Position numbers and translations under genes: made by a program
In this document: positions 1-6,399 of the stretch, one piece after another
Layout: the number at the start of each line of letters is the position of its first letter
How positions within the stretch are numbered: position 1 is the first letter of the stretch
Notes under the pieces: model-generated
The model's input: only the letters and a program-made list of their open reading frames with translations
The model's database searches: none
Told to the model about the DNA's origin: nothing
Assembly: GCA_919902965.1 (NCBI GenBank)
Contig: CAKKSJ010000046.1
Span: 1-8,531, forward strand
DNA length: 8,531 bases
Reading direction: 5' to 3'
DNA from: Burkholderiales bacterium
GTDB lineage: Bacteria > Pseudomonadota > Gammaproteobacteria > Burkholderiales > SG8-39

Positions 1-1400
1 CGGTAGTCAGGCAGTTTGCGCTAATGACAGTGGTGTGGGGCATAGTCGGCATGCTGGTAGGGGTGCTGATCGCCGCGCAGCTTCGCTGGCCTGAGCTCAA
101 TTTCGACATACCCTGGCTGACTTACGGGCGGCTAAGGCCACTACATACGAATGCGGTGATCTTCGCATTCGGCGGTTCCTCGCTGTTTGCGACCTCGTAC
201 TACGTGGTGCAGCGCACCTGCCACGCGCGCTTGTTTGCGGGTGGTCTGGCGGCTTTCACCTTCTGGGGCTGGCAGGCCATCATCGTGCTGGCGGCAATCA
301 CGCTGCCTCTGGGCATCACTTCCGGCAAGGAATACGCCGAACTCGAATGGCCGATCGACATACTCATTACCCTGGTGTGGGTTTCCTATGCGATTGTGTT
401 TTTCGGCACCATCGCCAAGCGCAAGACACCGCACATATACGTGGCGAACTGGTTCTTCGGTGCATTTATCCTCACCGTGGCCCTGCTGCATCTGGTCAAC
501 AGCGCCGCGGTGCCGGTCTCGTTCTGGAAATCCTATTCGGCTTATGCCGGGGTGCAGGACGCCATGGTGCAGTGGTGGTACGGACACAACGCCGTGGGTT
601 TTTTCCTGACTGCCGGTTTTCTCGGCATGATGTATTACTTCATCCCGAAGCAGGCGGGACGCCCGGTATATTCGTACCGCCTGTCGGTGGTGCATTTTTG
701 GGCGCTGATTTTCACCTATATGTGGGCCGGTCCGCACCACCTGCACTACACCGCATTGCCAGACTGGGCGCAGTCGCTCGGCATGGTCTTTTCCCTGATC
801 CTGCTGGCGCCCTCCTGGGGCGGCATGATCAACGGCATGATGACCTTGTCCGGCGCATGGCACAAACTGCGGCAGGATCCGATACTCAAGTTCCTGATCG
901 TGTCGCTGTCCTTCTACGGCATGTCGACATTCGAGGGGCCGATGATGTCGATCAAGACGGTCAACGCGCTGTCGCACTACACCGACTGGACCATCGGCCA
1001 CGTGCACTCGGGTGCGCTCGGCTGGGTGGGCCTGGTCGCGATGGGCTCGATTTACTACCTGATTCCACGGCTGTACGGACGCGCCACGATGTATAGCGTG
1101 CCGCTGATCAATATGCATTTCTGGATGGCCACGATAGGCATCGTGCTCTATATCGCCGCCATGTGGATCGCCGGAGTGATGCAGGGATTGCTGTGGCGCG
1201 CAGTCAGCGATGACGGCACGCTCACCTATACCTTCGTCGAGGTGGTCAAATATACCTATCCGTTCTATACCATACGCCTGCTGGGCGGGCTGCTGTATCT
1301 AGGCGGCATGTTCGTCATGGCCTACAACGTATGGAAGACGGTGGCCGGTCAAGAAGGGGTGAACGCACCCATCCCGGCAGTTGCCGCAGTGCACGCCTGA
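1..1400 (+). CDS. ccoN: Cytochrome c oxidase cbb3-type, subunit I (CcoN), 5'-truncated by window edge
   Basis: Catalytic heme-copper subunit of the cbb3 oxidase, which reduces O2 to water at a high-spin heme b3/CuB site in the inner membrane. The frame is open to the left edge (VVRQFAL precedes the first ATG at 24) and this matches the usual CcoN interior, so ATG 24 is internal and the true start is upstream. Numbering from that Met: H41 (LHTN, heme b ligand), H188 (WYGHN) and H238/H239 (GPHH) as CuB ligands, Y232 as the likely cross-linked tyrosine, E304 (FEGP), and H326/H328 (GHVHSG) for heme b3 and heme b. About a dozen hydrophobic helices are visible. The 458 residues from ATG 24, plus at least 7 before it, approach the family length of about 475, so little is missing. 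The stop TGA is at 1398-1400 and ccoO follows after 15 nt. The ligand assignments follow from family knowledge. Confidence 0.96.
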   Translation, partial: VVRQFALMTVVWGIVGMLVGVLIAAQLRWPELNFDIPWLTYGRLRPLHTNAVIFAFGGSSLFATSYYVVQRTCHARLFAGGLAAFTFWGWQAIIVLAAITLPLGITSGKEYAELEWPIDILITLVWVSYAIVFFGTIAKRKTPHIYVANWFFGAFILTVALLHLVNSAAVPVSFWKSYSAYAGVQDAMVQWWYGHNAVGFFLTAGFLGMMYYFIPKQAGRPVYSYRLSVVHFWALIFTYMWAGPHHLHYTALPDWAQSLGMVFSLILLAPSWGGMINGMMTLSGAWHKLRQDPILKFLIVSLSFYGMSTFEGPMMSIKTVNALSHYTDWTIGHVHSGALGWVGLVAMGSIYYLIPRLYGRATMYSVPLINMHFWMATIGIVLYIAAMWIAGVMQGLLWRAVSDDGTLTYTFVEVVKYTYPFYTIRLLGGLLYLGGMFVMAYNVWKTVAGQEGVNAPIPAVAAVHA

Positions 1401-1415
1401 GCGGAGATTACATCC

Positions 1416-2030
1416 ATGAGCTTCAGTCACGAAATGATCGAGAAAAACAGCGCCCTGATGATCGCTTTGATCATCCTGGTGGTGGCGGTAGGCGGACTGG
1501 TGGAAATCGTGCCCCTGTACTTTCAGAAATCGACCACCGAGCCGGTAGCCGGATTGAAAACCTACACGCCGATGCAGCTGCTCGGGCGCGACATCTACGT
1601 GCGCGAAGGCTGCTACAACTGCCATTCGCAGATGATCCGCCCGTTTCGCGCCGAAACCGAACGCTATGGCCACTACTCCGTTGCCGGGGAGTTCGTCTAC
1701 GACCATCCGTTCCAGTGGGGCAGCAAGCGCACCGGACCGGACCTGCACCGCGTGGGCGGCAAGTACAGCGACGACTGGCACCGCACCCATCTGAACAATC
1801 CACGCGATCTGGTGCCGGAGTCGAACATGCCCGGCTATCCGTGGCTGGCGAAGACCGCGGCGCGCAGCGACGACATCGAGACCAAGATGCGCGCCATGCG
1901 CAGCGTCGGCGTGCCTTACAGCGACGCAGAAATTGCCGGCGCGCGCAAACAGCTCGCCGGCAAGAACGAGCAGGACGCGCTGGTCGCCTATCTGCAGGTG
2001 CTGGGTACCGCGCTCAAGGCGGTGAGGTAG
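1416..2030 (+). CDS. ccoO: Cytochrome c oxidase cbb3-type, subunit II (CcoO), monoheme cytochrome c
   Basis: Membrane-anchored monoheme cytochrome c that passes electrons from CcoP to the CcoN heme b. The 204 residues match the usual family length. One N-terminal membrane anchor (about residues 12-36) is followed by a periplasmic domain with the heme c motif CYNCH (C66, C69, H70) and the family-typical SQMIRPFRAE stretch. M138 in ESNMPGYPWL is the likely sixth ligand. The start ATG has GGAG at 1403-1406, 9 nt upstream. The gene sits 15 nt after ccoN and 2 nt before ccoQ, so it is cotranscribed and translationally close to both. Nothing is missing or disrupted. Heme attachment would need the cytochrome c maturation system, which is not in the window. 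Confidence 0.97.
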   Translation: MSFSHEMIEKNSALMIALIILVVAVGGLVEIVPLYFQKSTTEPVAGLKTYTPMQLLGRDIYVREGCYNCHSQMIRPFRAETERYGHYSVAGEFVYDHPFQWGSKRTGPDLHRVGGKYSDDWHRTHLNNPRDLVPESNMPGYPWLAKTAARSDDIETKMRAMRSVGVPYSDAEIAGARKQLAGKNEQDALVAYLQVLGTALKAVR

Positions 2031-2032
2031 CC

Positions 2033-2200
2033 ATGGACATCAACACATTGCGTTCGATCGTCACGGTGCTCGCATTTGCCGCATTCATCGGCATCGTTCT
2101 GTGGGCGTACAGCGACCGCAGCAAGGCGGGCTTCGACCAGGCGGCGCGTCTGCCTTTTGAGGAAGACGAGGATGGAATCGGACACGGAGAACGGAAATGA
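2033..2200 (+). CDS. ccoQ: cbb3 oxidase small subunit CcoQ (FixQ)
   Basis: A 55-residue single-helix protein of the CcoQ/FixQ family, which stabilises the association of CcoP with the CcoNO core. It has a short polar N-terminus (MDINTLRS), one membrane helix (about residues 8-26, VTVLAFAAFIGIVLWAY), then a short cytoplasmic tail that turns acidic (PFEEDEDG). The start ATG is 2 nt after the ccoO stop, and GAGG at 2024-2027 inside the end of ccoO serves as ribosome binding site. Its last 4 nt (ATGA, 2197-2200) overlap the ccoP start, which suggests translational coupling. The identification rests on position, size and the typical AYSDRSKAGFD-like segment after the helix. Confidence 0.93.
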   Translation: MDINTLRSIVTVLAFAAFIGIVLWAYSDRSKAGFDQAARLPFEEDEDGIGHGERK

Positions 2201-3135
2201 GCGATTTCACCGGTGGTTTCTGGAGCATCTATATCAGCATCATCACCCTTGCGAGCATCATTGCCTGCGGCGTGCTGCTGCAGGCCCTGAGTACGCGCAA
2301 GGTCTCGGGTTCCGATGCTGAGACGACGGGGCATTCCTGGGACGAGGATCTGGTCGAGCTGAACAACCCGCTGCCGCGCTGGTGGATCTGGCTGTTTTAC
2401 ATCACCATCTTTTTCGGTCTGGGCTATCTCGTGTTGTATCCCGGGCTGGGCAGTTTCAGCGGCACGTATAAATGGACTTCGACAAAGCAGTATGACGAAG
2501 AGGTGGTCAAGGCGGAAGCGCAGTCCGCGCCGATTTATGAAAAATACTCGAAATCCGGGCTGCAGCAACTGGCTGCCGATCCCAAGGCGATGGAAATCGG
2601 GCAGAAGCTGTTTTTGAATAATTGTGCGCAATGCCATTCCTCGGATGCACGTGGTGGCAAGGGCTATCCGAACCTGAGCGACGGCGACTGGATCTACGGC
2701 GGAACGCCGGAAACGATCAAGGAGTCCATCGCCAATGGCCGCAAGGGCGTGATGCCGCCCTGGGGCCCCTTGCTCGGAGACGACGGCACCAAGGACATGG
2801 CGCATTATGTGATGTCTCTTAACGGAATGACCTTCGATTCCCTGCGCGCAGCGCGCGGCAAGGAGAAGTTCATGACGATTTGTGTCGCCTGTCACGGCCC
2901 GGAGGGCAAGGGCAATCAGGCCATCGGTGCCGAGGACCTGACCAAGACCAATCTCCTGCATGGTGCGGACGAGCCCGCGCTGATCGAAACCATAAGCAAA
3001 GGGCGCACGAGTGTCATGCCGGCACAAAAGGAAGCACTGGGAGAGGCCAGAGTCCATATCCTGACTGCCTATGTGTGGAGTTTGTCCAACTCATCGGGCG
3101 CGGCGGCAGCGCCGGCGAAGGCCGGTGCCCGGTGA
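2197..3135 (+). CDS. ccoP: Cytochrome c oxidase cbb3-type, subunit III (CcoP), diheme cytochrome c
   Basis: Diheme cytochrome c that accepts electrons from soluble cytochrome c and passes them to CcoO. The 312 residues are in order: membrane helix 1 (about 8-31), a cytoplasmic loop with the typical ELNNPLPRWW, helix 2 (about 62-82), then two periplasmic cytochrome c domains. Heme motifs are CAQCH (C143, C146, H147) and CVACH (C229, C232, H233). M186 (GVMPPWG) and M274 (SVMPAQK) are the likely axial methionines. Two N-terminal helices are the arrangement seen in part of the CcoP family. The start ATG overlaps the ccoQ stop and GGAGA lies at 2186-2190. The tail GAAAAPAKAGAR is low-complexity and probably disordered. 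The last codons also encode a hairpin at 3109-3128. No gene follows for 126 nt. Confidence 0.97.
   Translation: MSDFTGGFWSIYISIITLASIIACGVLLQALSTRKVSGSDAETTGHSWDEDLVELNNPLPRWWIWLFYITIFFGLGYLVLYPGLGSFSGTYKWTSTKQYDEEVVKAEAQSAPIYEKYSKSGLQQLAADPKAMEIGQKLFLNNCAQCHSSDARGGKGYPNLSDGDWIYGGTPETIKESIANGRKGVMPPWGPLLGDDGTKDMAHYVMSLNGMTFDSLRAARGKEKFMTICVACHGPEGKGNQAIGAEDLTKTNLLHGADEPALIETISKGRTSVMPAQKEALGEARVHILTAYVWSLSNSSGAAAAPAKAGAR
3109..3128 (+). repeat. Inverted repeat (hairpin) in the last codons of ccoP
   Basis: GCGCCGGC (3109-3116) pairs with GCCGGTGC (3121-3128) around the loop GAAG, giving 8 bp with one G-T wobble. It lies just before the ccoP stop and has no T tract after it. It could be chance in GC-rich Ala/Pro codons, or part of a 3'-end structure of the ccoNOQP message together with the hairpin at 3175-3205. 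Confidence 0.4.
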
Positions 3136-3174
3136 ACGTCGTGCAGCCGCAACCGGTTCGTGCCGCGAAGGATT

Positions 3175-3205
3175 CGATATTGCCGCGCTGATTGCGCCAA
3201 TATCG
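3175..3205 (+). repeat. Strong hairpin in the ccoP-ccoG gap
   Basis: CGATATTG (3175-3182) pairs perfectly with CAATATCG (3198-3205). Inside, GCGC (3185-3188) pairs with GCGC (3194-3197) around the loop TGATT, leaving a 2-nt CC bulge at 3183-3184. The total is 12 bp in 31 nt, in the only sizeable non-coding gap of the oxidase block (3136-3261). No T run follows, so it is not a standard intrinsic terminator. A message-stabilising or processing element between the structural genes and the assembly genes is the simplest reading. A 10-nt palindrome, GCACCGGTGC, lies just downstream at 3212-3221. I see no convincing promoter or Fnr site in the gap. Confidence 0.55.
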
Positions 3206-3261
3206 GCGCAGGCACCGGTGCGGGTAACAGGCTGTCTGCGCTTGTCTGAGTCGGGACCGCG

Positions 3262-4710
3262 GTGAACGACAGGCCGAAAACAGAGGGATTGATCAAGCCG
3301 GAGGTAGCGGTAGATCAGCCCCTGTATGAAGTCCGCAAGGAAATTTACTCGCGCGCGGTGAGCGGCTGGTTCGCGCGCTGGCGCTGGGCGCTGGTGTTTA
3401 TCACACAGCTGGTCTACTACGGCAGTCCCTGGTTGATATGGAACGGGCGCCAGGCGGTGCTGTTCGATCTGGTGGCGCGCAAGTTCTATATCTTCGGCAT
3501 CGTTTTTTGGCCGCAGGATTTCATCTATCTGACCGCGCTGCTGGTCGTTTCGGCCTTGTCGCTATTCCTGTTTACCGCTGTGGCCGGGCGCTTGTGGTGC
3601 GGTTATGCCTGCCCGCAAACGGTTTATACGGAAATTTTCATGTGGATCGAACGCAAGGTCGAGGGCGACCGCGTGGCGCGCATGCGCCTGGACCAGCAGC
3701 CCATGTCGGCGCGCAAGCTCGGACTCAAGGCGAGCAAACACGGGCTCTGGGTGGTGCTGTCGCTGTGGACCGGGTTCACCTTTGTTGGCTATTTCACGCC
3801 GATTCATGAACTCTCTGCCGCTGTCGGCGGTCTCCTCTCCGCGGGGACGCAGGGCGCGCCGGCGCTGGGCGCGTGGGAGATCTTCTGGGTCTTGTTTTAC
3901 GGTTTTGCCACCTACGGCAATGCCGGCTGGATGCGCGAACAGGTGTGCAAATACATGTGTCCGTATGCGCGTTTCCAGAGCGCCATGTTCGATCCGGATA
4001 CGCTTATCATCACCTACGATAGCGAGCGCGGCGAACCGCGCGGACCGCGCGCGCGCAACATCGACCCAAAGCTGTCGGGACTGGGGGATTGCGTCGACTG
4101 CGATATCTGTTTCCAGGTCTGCCCGACCGGAATCGATATCCGCAACGGCCTGCAGTACGAGTGCATAGGTTGCGCCGCCTGCATCGACGGCTGCAACAAG
4201 GTGATGGCGCGGATGGGTTACCCCAAGGGCCTAATCCGCTATACGACCGAAAACGCATTGAAGCAGAAGCTCACCCCGCGCCAGATACTGGCGCGCGCCC
4301 TGCGTCCACGGGTGCTCATTTACACCGCAATCCTGTGGATCGTGATCATCGCAATCGGAATTACGCTGTATGTGCGTGTGCCGCTCAAGGTCGATGTAAT
4401 CCGCGACCGGGCAAGTCTGTCGCGTGAAGTCGACGGTCGCTGGGTGGAGAATATCTACCAGCTGCAAATCATGAATACACAGGAAGTGCCGCACCGGTTC
4501 AGCATCCGCGCCACAGGGGTGGAAACGCTGCAGGTGGCGAACACTGATTCGGTGGAAATCGCCGGCGCGGCGACGCGCATGGTGCCGGTGCGCCTGCGCA
4601 TCGAAAAGGGTAAATTGCGGGCCGGGTCGCATAAAATCGAGTTCGAGGTGGCGGCTGCCGACAACCCGGCCATAGTTGCGCGCGAGCGTTCCATATTTCT
4701 GGTGAGGTGA
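3262..4710 (+). CDS. ccoG: CcoG (FixG/RdxA) polyferredoxin, cupric reductase for cbb3 oxidase assembly
   Basis: Inner-membrane iron-sulfur protein. Characterised CcoG reduces Cu(II) to Cu(I) for cbb3 oxidase maturation. The 482 residues match the family. Membrane helices lie near 38-56, 85-107, 160-178, 204-220 and 350-370. Two CxxxCP motifs (C113/C117 in WCGYACP and C229/C233 in CKYMCP) are followed by two [4Fe-4S] motifs (C277, C280, C283, C287P and C301, C304, C307, C311). The periplasmic C-terminal part (about 375-482) looks like the Ig-like FixG C-terminal domain. The start is GTG 3262: an in-frame TGA at 3247-3249 rules out an earlier start, and GGGA at 3253-3256 is a weak ribosome binding site. 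TTG 3289 is a less likely alternative. ccoH begins on the base after the stop. Confidence 0.95.
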   Translation: MNDRPKTEGLIKPEVAVDQPLYEVRKEIYSRAVSGWFARWRWALVFITQLVYYGSPWLIWNGRQAVLFDLVARKFYIFGIVFWPQDFIYLTALLVVSALSLFLFTAVAGRLWCGYACPQTVYTEIFMWIERKVEGDRVARMRLDQQPMSARKLGLKASKHGLWVVLSLWTGFTFVGYFTPIHELSAAVGGLLSAGTQGAPALGAWEIFWVLFYGFATYGNAGWMREQVCKYMCPYARFQSAMFDPDTLIITYDSERGEPRGPRARNIDPKLSGLGDCVDCDICFQVCPTGIDIRNGLQYECIGCAACIDGCNKVMARMGYPKGLIRYTTENALKQKLTPRQILARALRPRVLIYTAILWIVIIAIGITLYVRVPLKVDVIRDRASLSREVDGRWVENIYQLQIMNTQEVPHRFSIRATGVETLQVANTDSVEIAGAATRMVPVRLRIEKGKLRAGSHKIEFEVAAADNPAIVARERSIFLVR

Positions 4711-5256
4711 ATGCGAATGGACGCAGACGACACGCGCGCACAAGCCTGGTATCGCGAGCCCTGGCCCTGGATACTGATGTCCGGTCCGGCGCTGGTCGTT
4801 GTCGCCGGCCTCGTCACTGCCTGGCTGGCCGTGCGCAGCGACGACGGGCTGGTGCTCGATGACTATTACAAACAGGGCCTGGCTATCAATCAAACCCTCA
4901 GCCGCAGCGATACCGCGCTGCGGCTCGGCATGAAGGCAGAACTTCATCTCGCGGACGGTCGCGTGCGGGTGCTGCTCGGCGCCGCGGGACCCGATGCGCT
5001 GAGCTTGCGATTGGCGCACCCGACACGCGCCGGCTTGGATCAGCGCGTAGAACTTGCCATGATCCGTCCCGGAGTCTACGAGGGGAGACTGCAGCCGCTG
5101 CGGGCCGGGCGCTGGCATGTGCTGCTCGAACAAAAGAACTGGCGCCTCGCGGGAGACTGGCTGCTGCCGGCGGAAAGCGTATTGACGCTGGGGGGGGACC
5201 CGGCGTCGCCGCGGCCTGCGGGATATTCGAACCAAGCAAAGGAGGGACAGCCATGA
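4711..5256 (+). CDS. ccoH: CcoH (FixH) cbb3 oxidase assembly/associated membrane protein
   Basis: Single-helix membrane protein of the FixH family. CcoH is needed for cbb3 oxidase assembly and is reported to stay associated with the complex. The 181 residues are slightly longer than usual. The typical start AWYREPWPWILMSGPAL leads into a membrane helix (about 18-42), then the family motif DDGLVLDDYYKQGLAIN, then a periplasmic beta-rich domain. ATG 4711 abuts the ccoG stop. A second ATG at 4717 has better spacing to GAGG at 4704-4707 (9 nt against 3 nt), so translation may start there, which removes only MR. A G8 run at 5190-5197 lies near the 3' end and makes the last 20 or so residues sensitive to indels. 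The stop overlaps the next start by 4 nt (ATGA). In many operons ccoI and ccoS follow, but not here. Confidence 0.92.
   Translation: MRMDADDTRAQAWYREPWPWILMSGPALVVVAGLVTAWLAVRSDDGLVLDDYYKQGLAINQTLSRSDTALRLGMKAELHLADGRVRVLLGAAGPDALSLRLAHPTRAGLDQRVELAMIRPGVYEGRLQPLRAGRWHVLLEQKNWRLAGDWLLPAESVLTLGGDPASPRPAGYSNQAKEGQP
5240..5245 (+). promoter_or_regulatory. Strong ribosome binding site for the 99-aa membrane protein
   Basis: AGGAGG, a full Shine-Dalgarno core, lies 7 nt before ATG 5253 and inside the end of ccoH. It is the best ribosome binding site in the window. It supports both the reality and the start of the small gene, which is therefore not merely a by-product of coupling to ccoH. Confidence 0.8.
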
Positions 5257-5552
5257 CGCAGAAACTGATGTGGATCCTGTGGCCGGCATTTCTGGTCGCC
5301 GGCATTGCTGAGGGGATTACCTTCAGCCTGTTCGACCCTCAGGATCTGCATTTTTTCGGCGAGCCCGTGGAACTTGGCCGGACAGCGGTCTATTCGATTG
5401 GCTTTTTTCTGTTTTGGGCGTTTGCCGCGGCATCGAGCGCGTTGACCTGTTTCCTGCAGCGATCTCCGTTCGAGGTGAATCGCTGCCCGCTGCCGGAGCT
5501 GGACCGGCCGGCGGGCTGCCCGAAGCGCGGGCAGCCTGGCGGATGCTGCTGA
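5253..5552 (+). CDS. Small two-helix membrane protein with Cys-rich tail, function unknown
   Basis: I recognise no function; I believe similar proteins occur beside ccoH and fnr in betaproteobacteria, but this is memory, not a search. The 99 residues hold helix 1 (about 5-26, with WPAFLVAGIAEGI), an acidic loop (DPQDLHFFGEPVE), helix 2 (about 45-67, FFLFWAFAAASSALTCFL) and a basic tail with C78-P, C89-P, C98 and C99. C66 is at the end of helix 2. By the positive-inside rule the tail should be cytoplasmic. Two Cys-Pro pairs 11 residues apart plus a terminal CC could bind a metal or heme, or act as a redox switch. The gene has a strong ribosome binding site and overlaps ccoH by 4 nt, so it belongs to the oxidase assembly operon. 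A role in copper or heme delivery or redox sensing is inference only. Confidence 0.85.
   Translation: MTQKLMWILWPAFLVAGIAEGITFSLFDPQDLHFFGEPVELGRTAVYSIGFFLFWAFAAASSALTCFLQRSPFEVNRCPLPELDRPAGCPKRGQPGGCC
5508..5542. repeat. Long GC-rich hairpin at the end of the small membrane protein gene
   Basis: GGCTGCCCG (5514-5522) pairs perfectly with CGGGCAGCC (5528-5536) around the loop AAGCG. Outward, C5512-G5538 and CCG/CGG (5508-5510 with 5540-5542) extend it, with one G-T wobble and one mismatch. It sits between two convergent genes, inside the last codons of the plus-strand gene and about 40 nt past the fnr stop on the minus strand. There is no T tract on either side, so it is not a canonical terminator. 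It may act as a 3'-end block for both messages. Confidence 0.5.
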
Positions 5553-5566
5553 CTGGATGTGTAAAT

Positions 5567-5580
5567 CCGCAGCGAAGCGG
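5567..5580 (-). terminator. Possible weak terminator of fnr
   Basis: Read on the minus strand, CCGC (5580-5577) and GCGG (5570-5567) form a 4-bp stem with a 6-nt loop followed by ATTTAC, directly after the fnr stop. The stem is short and the T run interrupted, so support is weak. It lies in the 29-nt convergent gap between the two genes. Confidence 0.2.
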
Positions 5581-5581
5581 C

Positions 5582-6325
5582 TTAGGCCGGATCCCTGCCG
5601 AGCACGTTTTTTAGGCCTTCGCTGTCGATAATACGTATGTTTTTCTGCTGCACGCCGATGAGGCCGTCCTCCTGGAACTTGGAGAAGGTGCGGCTGACCG
5701 TCTCCAGTTTCAGCCCGAGGTAGCTGCCGATCTCTTCGCGCGTCATGCGCAGATTGAATTCGGAGGCGGAATAACCGCGCGAAGTGAAGCGCTGTGACAG
5801 ATTGAGCAGAAATGCGGCCAGACGCTCCTCGGCGCGCATGCTGCCCAACAGCAGCATCACGCCGTGCTCGCGCACGATCTCGCGGCTCATGACCTTGTGG
5901 AAATGCTGCTGCAGCACGTGGACATCGCGCGATAATTCCTCCAGGCGTCCGTAGGGGATGACGCATACCTCGCTGTCTTCGAGGGCTACGGCGTTGCAGG
6001 AGTGCTGGTCTGAACCAATGCCGTCCATGCCGAGCATATCGCCGGCCATGTGAAATCCGGTAACCTGGTCGCGGCCGTCTTCCATGACCAGGGTGGTCTT
6101 GAAAAAACCGCTGCGCACCGCATAGAGAGACCCGAATTTCTCTTCGGAACGGTATACACTATCGCCGCGTTTGACGCGTTTGCGCGTGTAGACCATTTGG
6201 TCCAGCTTGTCGATCTCGTCCTGGCTCAGGCCGACCGGCAGGCACATCTCGCGCAAACTGCAGCTCGAGCAGGCATTTTTCAGTGCATGAATATCGATGA
6301 CCCGGGCAAGCTTGGGTGCGCTCAT
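5582..6325 (-). CDS. fnr: Fnr/Anr-family oxygen-sensing transcription regulator
   Basis: Crp/Fnr-family regulator that carries an oxygen-labile [4Fe-4S] cluster, dimerises without oxygen and activates or represses anaerobic and microaerobic genes. With ATG 6325 it has 247 residues, near the 250 of E. coli Fnr. Cluster cysteines C19, C22 and C28 (CX2CX5C) and C121 (SEVCVIPY) are all present. The cyclic-nucleotide-type beta-barrel spans about 40-130, then a dimer helix, then the helix-turn-helix MTREEIGSYLGLKLETVSRTF. Its E-T-V-S-R pattern is that of proteins reading TTGAT half sites. A GTG at 6361 extends the frame by 12 residues and has GGGA before it, but it would put the Fnr box over the start codon and lengthen the N-terminus beyond the family norm. 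ATG 6325 lacks a clear ribosome binding site, so the start is not settled. Confidence 0.93.
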   Translation of the reverse strand: MSAPKLARVIDIHALKNACSSCSLREMCLPVGLSQDEIDKLDQMVYTRKRVKRGDSVYRSEEKFGSLYAVRSGFFKTTLVMEDGRDQVTGFHMAGDMLGMDGIGSDQHSCNAVALEDSEVCVIPYGRLEELSRDVHVLQQHFHKVMSREIVREHGVMLLLGSMRAEERLAAFLLNLSQRFTSRGYSASEFNLRMTREEIGSYLGLKLETVSRTFSKFQEDGLIGVQQKNIRIIDSEGLKNVLGRDPA

Positions 6326-6352
6326 TTCGTGCGTTCGCAGAGGATAATTGTT

Positions 6353-6366
6353 TTGATCCACATCAA
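6353..6366. promoter_or_regulatory. Fnr/Anr binding site (perfect consensus)
   Basis: TTGATCCACATCAA is an exact match to the palindrome TTGAT-N4-ATCAA, and the only exact one I found in the window. It lies in the divergent fnr-hemN intergenic region. Its centre is 40.5 bp before ATG 6400 of hemN and 34.5 bp before ATG 6325 of fnr. At such distances it can serve hemN activation and overlap the fnr promoter, which fits fnr autorepression. The direction of each effect is inference; no clear -10 or -35 box could be assigned. Confidence 0.85.
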
Positions 6367-6399
6367 TATTCCCGTTTCGAAAATGGGCAGACTTGATCG

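Noticed and set aside
24..26. ATG 24 as the start of ccoN
   Set aside because: The frame is open to the left edge and the upstream residues VVRQFAL fit the CcoN family, so the ATG is internal.
347..1096. 249-codon plus-strand frame inside ccoN
   Set aside because: It is an alternative frame of ccoN with no motifs.
141..1118. 325-codon minus-strand frame opposite ccoN, with similar ones at 2014-3057 and 4231-5289
   Set aside because: These lie opposite well-supported genes, show no family motifs and have shadow-like composition.
3136..3261. Possible gene or promoter in the ccoP-ccoG gap
   Set aside because: No frame with a start, ribosome binding site and convincing protein fits, and no clear promoter boxes are visible; only the hairpin and a short palindrome stand out.
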